A DNA stretch of 64,000 nt from NCBI GenBank assembly GCA_009840355.1, contig VXNZ01000026.1, forward strand, positions 98,433 to 162,432, read 5' to 3'. The notes under the pieces are model-generated. The model had not been told where the DNA came from. It ran no database searches and saw only the letters and a program-made list of their open reading frames with translations. A program made the position numbers and the translations under genes. This document shows positions 8,684 through 15,357 of the stretch, piece by piece (the stretch's first letter is position 1; the number at the start of each line of letters is the position of its first letter). The stretch is from Chloroflexota bacterium. Its GTDB lineage: Bacteria; Chloroflexota; Dehalococcoidia; Lucifugimonadales; JADFKI01.

Positions 8684-10309
8684 CTAGTCAGCGGCAGCGG
8701 GTATGAGTGCGCTCTCGCCAGGGGTTATGTCTTGCCAGTCGGGAGAGTTTACTTCGTCGAACTTGTCGGTGATTTCGTCGGTCGGTGGGGCGGTAAGTAG
8801 GGTCACGCCTATGGCTAACAGCATCGCCAGGACGAAGCCGGGCGTTGCCGGGTTTAAGTTCCACACGCCGACTTCTTGCAGGCGGTTGACCGTCGCGCCG
8901 AAGCCTAGCGATTCAGTGAAGCCGACTAGCCCGTCGTGGCGCAAGCCCATTAGCCACCAGAGAGTCGAAACACCCGCGCCTGAGAGTATCGCGGTCAGCG
9001 CGCCCCACAGATTGAAACGCCGCCAGTACAGCGCCAATATCACCACTGGCCCGAATGCGGCGCCCATGCCTCCCCACGCCAGCGAGACCAGCGCGAATAT
9101 GGAGTCCGGCGAAATCATGGAAATCATCGCGGCGAATACGCCGACCGTAATCAGCAGCAGACGACCAATCCACACGCGCATATCCGCGCTTAGCGAGTAT
9201 GTTATGCGTCGGAGAATGGGCAGGTCGTCTGACGCGATCGCGGACGCCAACAGCAGCTGCGAGTCCGCTGTGCTCATCACTGCCGCTATGACTGCCGTCA
9301 GCAGCAGACCGGCGACTATCGGATGGAAGAACACGGACGATACGACTATGTACAGGCGCTCCGCATCCGGCAGCGCGACACCCTGGGCGGCGAGCGCGGG
9401 CGCGGACACCAAGCCCATCAGCAGCGCAAGCCCGAATATGAGGATGAGCCATATGAGTGCGATAAGACGGCTTCTTGAAATAAGGCTCTCGCGTTCCAGC
9501 GCCATGAAGCGCGCCGATATTCGCTGCGAACCTAGCGCGCCAAGTCCCCAGCCGGCCGCGGACAGGAAGAACATCACGCCAAGCACTTCGCCGCCTGCGT
9601 TGGTGAAGGGATTCCAGAATCCGGGCGCGGTGGATTCCAGCGCCTGAAACGGGTTGGTGGTGGTTAGTATCAGCGTAACCGGGATGATGAGAAAGCCGGT
9701 CAGCATTATCAACGCCTGAAAGACATCGGTGCGCGACACGGCTAGGAAGCCGCCGATGAAGGTGTACGACACGATGGCTATCAGCGTTATCAGCACCCCA
9801 ACATCGTGGAGCGCGGCGATCGCAATCGGGCTTTGCAGGTCGAATACCTGGTCAAGCAGCTTGGCGCCGGCAATCAGCCCGGAGCAGACATACAGCGTCA
9901 TGAAGTACAGGGTGATGATGCCCGAAAGCGCTCGCAGCGTGCCGCTCGTGTCGTTAAAGCGCTTTTCCAAGAACTCTGGAATGGTCAGGGAGTCGCCGGT
10001 GGCTATGGTGTAGCGACGCAGGCGTTTGGCGAGTATCGTCCATGCCAACCACGCGCCGAGTATGATACCGACAATCGTCCAAAGGTGCATCATTCCAGCC
10101 GCGAATGCCAACGCGGGGAGGACGAGCATCGTCCAGCCGCTTGTGGCAGAAGATGCAGAACTGAGCGCGGATGTTACAGAGCCGAGCTTGCGGCCAGCAA
10201 GCACATAGTCGGTCATGCCGTCCATGTGCCGTGCACGCAGGATGGCGATGCCTATCAGAATCGCGAAGTAGATTAAGAAAACGAAGAATATCCAGAGGGA
10301 GGCTTCCAC
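8684..10309 (-). CDS. Sodium:solute symporter, SSS family (PutP-like)
   Basis: A 541-residue polytopic inner-membrane protein with about 13 predicted hydrophobic helices. It imports a small solute driven by the sodium gradient. The opening TDYVLAGRKLGSVTSALS and SATSGWTMLVLPALAF match the SSS family and resemble Na+/proline symporters most closely. LSSASSATSGW covers the conserved sodium-site serines of helix 1. The start is GTG at 10309, preceded by a perfect AGGAGG five bases away. An 11-pair hairpin lies between it and the upstream DUF1501 gene. The substrate is probably an amino acid, but this is not provable here; other SSS members take up sugars, pantothenate or choline. Confidence 0.9.
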   Translation of the reverse strand: MEASLWIFFVFLIYFAILIGIAILRARHMDGMTDYVLAGRKLGSVTSALSSASSATSGWTMLVLPALAFAAGMMHLWTIVGIILGAWLAWTILAKRLRRYTIATGDSLTIPEFLEKRFNDTSGTLRALSGIITLYFMTLYVCSGLIAGAKLLDQVFDLQSPIAIAALHDVGVLITLIAIVSYTFIGGFLAVSRTDVFQALIMLTGFLIIPVTLILTTTNPFQALESTAPGFWNPFTNAGGEVLGVMFFLSAAGWGLGALGSQRISARFMALERESLISRSRLIALIWLILIFGLALLMGLVSAPALAAQGVALPDAERLYIVVSSVFFHPIVAGLLLTAVIAAVMSTADSQLLLASAIASDDLPILRRITYSLSADMRVWIGRLLLITVGVFAAMISMISPDSIFALVSLAWGGMGAAFGPVVILALYWRRFNLWGALTAILSGAGVSTLWWLMGLRHDGLVGFTESLGFGATVNRLQEVGVWNLNPATPGFVLAMLLAIGVTLLTAPPTDEITDKFDEVNSPDWQDITPGESALIPAAAD

Positions 10310-10329
10310 GAATTCCTCCTATGCAACGC

Positions 10330-10363
10330 CCACCCGCCGGCAGATATACTTACCGACGGGTGG
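10330..10363 (-). other. Intercistronic hairpin
   Basis: CCACCCGCCGG (10330-10340) pairs with CCGACGGGTGG (10353-10363), ten of eleven pairs, around a 12-base AT-rich loop. It sits between the DUF1501 stop and the symporter ribosome-binding site. No U-tract follows on the minus strand, so it is more likely an mRNA processing or stabilising hairpin, or a REP-like element, than a terminator. Confidence 0.5.
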
Positions 10364-10415
10364 CGAGAGTACGATCTGCGCTGGGCTGCCATTTGCCTCA
10401 CCTGTCTTGTCTGCC

Positions 10416-11552
10416 CTAGTTGGCAAACGGATTAATCTGCTCGTACTCGCCTTTGACGATAGGCTTCGCGTCGATGTCCAGTACCTGTTCAAGCAGTGTG
10501 GCGTAGATACCACGGAAGTCGATGGTGTGCTTCAGGTCTTCGCCGTGCTCCCATTCGGCAGGGTCTAGCGACGGGTATTCGCTGTACAAGCCGCCGCTGA
10601 CATTCTTGCCGAAGATGTACGCGCCGCCGCCTGAGCCGTGGTCCGTGCCGCTGCCGTTGTCGCGCATACGCCGCCCGAACTCGGTGAACACGAAGACGGT
10701 AACATCGTCCGATGCGTCGTGCTCTTCGATGTCGTCGAGGAAGTCGGAGATTGCGCCGGATAGTTCATTCATCAACTTGGGATGCGAGGGCATCTCGTTG
10801 GCGTGCGTGTCGTAGCCGCCGTGCGATGTGTAGAAGATGCGAGTGCCCAAATCGGCGAGGTGCACGCGGGCGACATCGCGCAGCTGCTTCGCAATCTGGT
10901 TGTCGGCGTACTCAACGCTTGAGCTATAGTTGTCGGCGACATCGGCGAGCATGTCCGCGCCTTTCAGCACATCCAAGCCGGTCTGCCCAATGTACTCGGC
11001 GACCGCGCCGCTGCCGATTGCCTGCCCGTACAAGCCCTTGAACGCGTCGAGCGCCCTGTCGCGTAGGCGTTCTTGCTCAATGCGCGTCATTACGCCGTAG
11101 CCTTCTAGGTCGCCGATGGACGTTACAGGTACGCCGGTAACGGACATTGCGCGCGGCAAGCCCATGCCGATGTTCACGCCGGTGAGTACATTCTCGCCGC
11201 TAGGGTCAAGTTCCCGTACCGCCTGGCCTAGCCAGCCGTCGTTGCCCACGCGATCCGGCTCTGCAGTGTGCCAGATGTCCATGCCGCGGAAGTGCGAGCG
11301 ATTGGAGTTCGGGTAGCCGATCCCTTGGATAATCGCCATCTTGCCCTCGTCGTAGAGGCGCTTGAACGGCGCAGCGTTCGGGTTGATAGCGAGCTCGCCG
11401 TTGATGGGCAGCACTTCGTCCTGCTTCATCACGACCGTCTTGCGCGCGTCGTAGTAGTGCGGGTTGTTGTACGGCACAATCGTGTTCATAAAGTCGTTGC
11501 CGCCCGTGAGCTGCACTACGACCAGCGTCTTTTCCCTGCTCTTGGTGGTCAT
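10416..11552 (-). CDS. DUF1501 domain protein (sulfatase-like fold)
   Basis: A 378-residue member of the DUF1501 family, alkaline-phosphatase/sulfatase-superfamily proteins usually paired with a DUF1800 partner. Typical blocks are LVVVQLTGGNDFMNTIVPYNNP at the start (metal-site region GGNDFMN), NRSHFRGMDIWHTA, TSHGGYDTHANE, and VTVFVFTEFGRRMRDNGSGTDHGSGG at the C-terminal metal site. Most relatives carry a Tat signal; this one has none, so it may act in the cytosol or be exported with its partner. ATG at 11552 is preferred because GGGGGA lies just upstream; an in-frame ATG four codons earlier lacks a site. The reaction catalysed by the family is not established. Confidence 0.9.
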   Translation of the reverse strand: MTTKSREKTLVVVQLTGGNDFMNTIVPYNNPHYYDARKTVVMKQDEVLPINGELAINPNAAPFKRLYDEGKMAIIQGIGYPNSNRSHFRGMDIWHTAEPDRVGNDGWLGQAVRELDPSGENVLTGVNIGMGLPRAMSVTGVPVTSIGDLEGYGVMTRIEQERLRDRALDAFKGLYGQAIGSGAVAEYIGQTGLDVLKGADMLADVADNYSSSVEYADNQIAKQLRDVARVHLADLGTRIFYTSHGGYDTHANEMPSHPKLMNELSGAISDFLDDIEEHDASDDVTVFVFTEFGRRMRDNGSGTDHGSGGGAYIFGKNVSGGLYSEYPSLDPAEWEHGEDLKHTIDFRGIYATLLEQVLDIDAKPIVKGEYEQINPFAN

Positions 11553-11612
11553 ATTGTCCCCCATCTATTATCGCTTCACAGCGTATTTATCCTGACAGGC
11601 ACATTCTCGTTT

Positions 11613-11705
11613 CCGTTCATGGTGAGCACTTCGGCAAGCTCAGCGCAGGCTCTGTCGAACCACGCTCACAGTATTACTGTCCTTCGACATGCTCAGGGCT
11701 AACGG
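11613..11705. repeat. Dispersed palindromic repeat, family B copy 1
   Basis: Starts CCGTTCATGGTGAGCACTTC and ends in TCAGGGCTAACGG, with an internal GTCGAACCACGCTCAC segment. It matches the widespread short repeat built from CCGTTCGTGGTGAGC and its inverse CTTCGACAGGCTCAGG. The arms are partly complementary, so the RNA would fold. It occupies the gap between the DUF1800 and DUF1501 genes. A second copy is at 42406-42499. Confidence 0.65.
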
Positions 11706-11718
11706 CTTATTTGGGATA

Positions 11719-13119
11719 CTATGCGAACTGGTAATCAACGGTCGATGCCGTCATCTGCAAGAGATTGTGCACGCCGACCGATGCGCTATCGTCCTTGATG
11801 TTGCGGAGTTCCTGCGCGTAGTCCACCAGCGATGCGTATGTCTGCTCGCTGACGCTGATGCCGCCTAGGATGTCCAAGCAGCGGTCAACAAGCTCAGACG
11901 GTTCTGCGTCCAAGTCTCCGATGCGCTGCACCATATCGGACACGCCGGGTTTGTTCATGTCGTCGAACTGGCTTTCCACGAAGCCGATGCGCTCGCTGAG
12001 CGTACCGGAGTCTATCCATTCGTGCCCGGTGTGCCAGCCTTCGACCGTTGGCGGGTTCATCAGACGCTGCCCCATAATAGCCATCGGTCCTTCGATCAGA
12101 GAGCCGTTCAGCGTGGTGATGGCGAGCTGGAACATACCGGGCTTGGGGCTGCTGAACTCACCTGTCTGCTTCAGCACGCCTGCGACGAGCTCGGTCGGGC
12201 TTTTCACCTTCTTGAACTGGCGCGCGTTTTTGAAGAAGTCGGAGTTGAACAGCTCGGACAGCACAGCGCGCATCTGTCCGCCGGTGTCGAGGAACACGCG
12301 GCTGAGTTGCTGAATGGCGGCTTCGTCCTTGGGCGGTTCCGTCGCCCACGACGGCACTTGTACCTCGTCTTCCACGAAGAAGTTGTACAGGTGGCGCGAG
12401 ATAAAGCGCGCGGTAGCAGGCTGACGCACGATGATGTCGATTATGTCCTCGCCATCGAAGTTGCCGGTCTCGCCGAGGAATGTCTTTTTGCTGTAATCAT
12501 GGTCGTCCGCGACGAACATGAACTCGGCGGGATAGTGCCCGTTAGGATACAGCGAAAGCGGCTGCCGGAATGTCCATCCGGTGAACGCGCGAGACGCCGC
12601 TTTGATGTCGTCTTCGGTGTAGTTACCCACACCCATCGAGAACAGTTCGAGCAGTTCCCTGCCGTAGTTCTCGTTGATTTCGTCCTTGTGGTTCTCGTTG
12701 TTGTCCAGCCAGAAAAGCATCGCAGGGTCGCGCGACAGTTCGAGCAGTATCGTCTTCATATCGGTCAGCCCGACATTGCGGAACATTTCGATTTCGCTGT
12801 ACAGCGATGGCCCATGTTCGCTCTTGCCCCACGCCACGGGGAATATGTGATGCAGGAACAGCGACATTTTCTCTTCGAGCGGGCGCTGCGTGTTGACCAT
12901 ACGATACAGCCATTTGCCCACATGCACGGCGACCGGCTCGCCGCCGTAGTAGCGGTCGATGAGTGTAACATCCAGCTCTGGGAATCGCTCCGGATTAACG
13001 AGGCCGTCCACAATTTCTTCGTAGGTATGCTCGCTCGACAGCGCGTCAAGCTCGGCGGGTGTTGCGCCGAAACCCGCGCGCCGCATCAGGTGCGCCACAA
13101 GCGCTCTATCCGATTTCAT
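11719..13119 (-). CDS. DUF1800 family protein
   Basis: A 466-residue DUF1800 protein. Hallmarks are HLMRRAGFGATPAELDAL at the N-terminus, EKMSLFLHHIFPVAW, the central NENYGRELLELFSMGVGNY block, DIKAASRAFTGW, FISRHLYNFFVEDE and the late NPPTVEGWHTGHEWI. Start ATG 13119 has an excellent AGGAGGA site seven bases upstream. It is followed by the DUF1501 gene on the same strand, a pairing conserved in many phyla; the two are thought to act together, but their activity is unknown. A dispersed repeat lies between the two genes. No signal peptide is visible. Confidence 0.92.
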   Translation of the reverse strand: MKSDRALVAHLMRRAGFGATPAELDALSSEHTYEEIVDGLVNPERFPELDVTLIDRYYGGEPVAVHVGKWLYRMVNTQRPLEEKMSLFLHHIFPVAWGKSEHGPSLYSEIEMFRNVGLTDMKTILLELSRDPAMLFWLDNNENHKDEINENYGRELLELFSMGVGNYTEDDIKAASRAFTGWTFRQPLSLYPNGHYPAEFMFVADDHDYSKKTFLGETGNFDGEDIIDIIVRQPATARFISRHLYNFFVEDEVQVPSWATEPPKDEAAIQQLSRVFLDTGGQMRAVLSELFNSDFFKNARQFKKVKSPTELVAGVLKQTGEFSSPKPGMFQLAITTLNGSLIEGPMAIMGQRLMNPPTVEGWHTGHEWIDSGTLSERIGFVESQFDDMNKPGVSDMVQRIGDLDAEPSELVDRCLDILGGISVSEQTYASLVDYAQELRNIKDDSASVGVHNLLQMTASTVDYQFA

Positions 13120-13275
13120 GCTGCGTTCCTCCTGTGCGTTCCCTCATCATCCGCGAGGGGTATTTCCAACTTTCTCGCGTATTCTATCCGATTGCCCGTT
13201 CTATGACTATACAATCAATAGTATTCAGTCAGTCTAACCGGCGATAAACTGAATTCAACAATCAATCCGGCCGGT

Positions 13276-14445
13276 CTATTCGATGACCATTTCTCCTTTT
13301 TTGTACCTGGCGATGCCGTCCCAGTCGTATTCAACGCCAAGCCCCGGGTCCGACGGCACCGTAACGCACCCATTCGAGTCGATCCCTTCCAACCCGTCGT
13401 AGTAGCCGCACTTGTACACCGGCATCCGCGCTCCCAACTTGGGATGCACTAGCCCAATCTCGTAGAAATTGGAGTTTCGCATCGCCGCCATGCAGTGCCG
13501 CTGCGCCGGGCCCGCGATATGAAGTTCAACATCCATGCCGAAGCCTTCGGCGGCGTGCGCTATCTTCATCACGCCCGTAATCCCTCCGTCGTACTCCGGG
13601 TCTGCCCGCCAATAGTCCGTGGCTTCCGCCACCGCCATGTCGGTGTGCCCTTCAACCATGTGCACATGCTCGCCCTGAAGCAGAGGTGTCTTCAGCGACT
13701 GCCTTAGTCGCTTGTGAGCCTGCAATGAGACTCCGCCGTCGTTCATCGGGTCTTCGTACCAGAAGAAGTTGTTGTCATCACAGGCAAGCCCAACGCGCAG
13801 CGCATCGCCGTATGTGTCATAGACGCAGCACGGATCGGTCATTAGTGCCATCTTACCACCGACTCGTTTGCCCACCGCGTTCACGGTGGCAATCTCTTGC
13901 TCGATCGGTGCCGCTGCCCAAGAGTGAATCTTAAAACCCTTATATCCCATCTCCAGGCACTGCTCCGCAAAGTCTGCATATGCATCCGGAGAACTCAGCC
14001 CGTCCGGGGAGCGATCGGCGTGGTAGGTGCTCGCGTAGCACGGCAACTTCTCACGGTATCCGCCCAGCAGTTGGTGGACTGGCGCGTCGAACAGCTTGCC
14101 CGCCAAGTCCCACAGCGCGATGTCGATAGGCCCAATGCCCATGCGGTCGTGCTTCCGCAGGATCATCTTCGACTGGCGATAGAACAGCTCGCGGTCTAGG
14201 GCATTCCTTCCAATAAGGAACGGCGCGATCATCTCTATCTGCTCGCGGTTCGCGGGCGTGCCGCTGATGTACTGTCCGGTCACCCCGATGTCCGTCTCGA
14301 TGCGGATAGCCAAAAGCCTGCGGGTGCCTCGACTGCCCGGCTCGTAGAACGGCCCCGCCGCGAACGCCAGGTCCGTAGTAACATTCTCGGTAGGAAAGCG
14401 ATACGAAGTCAGATTGATCCTGCGTACTATCGGTGTTTTCGTCAT
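13276..14445 (-). CDS. Enolase-superfamily enzyme, mandelate racemase subgroup
   Basis: 389 residues with the two-domain enolase-superfamily layout. The barrel shows a Lys-x-His version of the catalytic lysine motif (GYKGFKIHSW), metal ligands in order at ALMTDPCCVYD, FFWYEDPMND and LLQGEHVHM, then the Asp of DGGITGVMKIAH and the His of VELHIAGPAQ. The Asp-His dyad places it in the mandelate racemase subgroup, so it should abstract a proton alpha to a carboxylate, most often in sugar-acid dehydration; the substrate is unknown. It is the last gene of the redox operon, 35 bases after the FNR-like gene. Many-copy enolase paralogs are a known feature of some SAR202 genomes. Confidence 0.9.
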   Translation of the reverse strand: MTKTPIVRRINLTSYRFPTENVTTDLAFAAGPFYEPGSRGTRRLLAIRIETDIGVTGQYISGTPANREQIEMIAPFLIGRNALDRELFYRQSKMILRKHDRMGIGPIDIALWDLAGKLFDAPVHQLLGGYREKLPCYASTYHADRSPDGLSSPDAYADFAEQCLEMGYKGFKIHSWAAAPIEQEIATVNAVGKRVGGKMALMTDPCCVYDTYGDALRVGLACDDNNFFWYEDPMNDGGVSLQAHKRLRQSLKTPLLQGEHVHMVEGHTDMAVAEATDYWRADPEYDGGITGVMKIAHAAEGFGMDVELHIAGPAQRHCMAAMRNSNFYEIGLVHPKLGARMPVYKCGYYDGLEGIDSNGCVTVPSDPGLGVEYDWDGIARYKKGEMVIE

Positions 14446-14480
14446 AAGTTGCCACTCCGTCCCGCCTGTGAATACAGGGT

Positions 14481-15233
14481 TTAGTCTTCCTTCCAGAAGC
14501 GCTCTTCGTCAACGGTGAAGCCTTTGGGTACTAGGCGCGCCTTAACATCCTCGATCATCCCCGGGTGTCCGCAGGCGTAGATTAAAGTGTCGTCAGCGTT
14601 TAAGCCCAGCCGCTCTACCTGCTCTTCAACAATGGCGTTGACGCGACCTTTTTCGCCTTGCCAGTTGCTGTTGCGCTCTTCATTGGGGCGACTCACGGTT
14701 GGGATGAAGGTTACTATGTCAGGGTATTCGGCTGCGTAGCGCGACAGTTCGTCGTCGTAGCCGAACTCGTCGTCGTAGCTTGCGCCTTCGAGCACGAAGA
14801 AACGGTGTCCGGTCTCGCCCTTGTGCAGGTAGTCGCGGATGAAGCTGATGTACGGCACCACGCCGGTTACAGTCGCGACGAGTAGGTGGTTCTTGAAATT
14901 CGGGTTGAATATGAAGATGCCTTTGGCGCGCGGCCGTATCGTCAGCTTGTCGCCGGCTTGCAGCGCGTACAACAGGGGCGTCAGATGCCCGCCCTCTTCG
15001 TACGGCACAAGCTCGATGAACAGTTCGATGCGGTCTTCGTGCGGCGCAGAGGCGATAGAATACGCCCGCTCGATGCCCTCGGCGCCGATGGTGCAGTACT
15101 GGCCAGGCTTGAATGTGAAGCCGTCCGGCTTTCCGATCCACATCAACCAGTGGTCAGGTGTCAATTCACGCCGCTCGAGGATATGGGTTTCAGCCAGTTT
15201 TGGCCTTATGCGGGTCCGCCTTGCTGTGGTCAA
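14481..15233 (-). CDS. Ferredoxin-NADP+ reductase-like flavoprotein
   Basis: A 250-residue FAD/NAD(P)-binding reductase of the FNR fold. The FAD motif is ERAYSIASAPHE (R-x-Y-S), followed by PRAKGIFIFNPNF. The nucleotide-binding motif reads ATVTGVVPYISFIRDYL, where the family usually has GTGIAP. The nicotinamide-site motif is IYACGHPGMIEDV, and the C-terminal aromatic is in ERFWKED. The start is TTG at 15233 with GGAGGA nine bases upstream; no ATG is available. It lies directly after the molybdopterin subunit gene, which suggests electron exchange between NADP(H) and the NuoEFG-like complex. Whether ferredoxin is the partner cannot be told, and the altered GTG motif makes its pyridine specificity uncertain. 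Confidence 0.9.
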   Translation of the reverse strand: MTTARRTRIRPKLAETHILERRELTPDHWLMWIGKPDGFTFKPGQYCTIGAEGIERAYSIASAPHEDRIELFIELVPYEEGGHLTPLLYALQAGDKLTIRPRAKGIFIFNPNFKNHLLVATVTGVVPYISFIRDYLHKGETGHRFFVLEGASYDDEFGYDDELSRYAAEYPDIVTFIPTVSRPNEERNSNWQGEKGRVNAIVEEQVERLGLNADDTLIYACGHPGMIEDVKARLVPKGFTVDEERFWKED

Positions 15234-15357
15234 TGGTTAATTTCCTCCGTGCTGATTAGTTTGCTTGATATTGATTCCGATTGGGTTGCTCTTGATTGGG
15301 TTGAGGTTGTATTTGCTTCTTTGCTAACCTTCTCCCAGAAGGGTAGGGGACTTTGCC

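Noticed and set aside
12022..13206. 394-codon plus-strand frame
   Set aside because: Antisense to the well-supported DUF1800 gene; its length reflects GC-rich codon bias.
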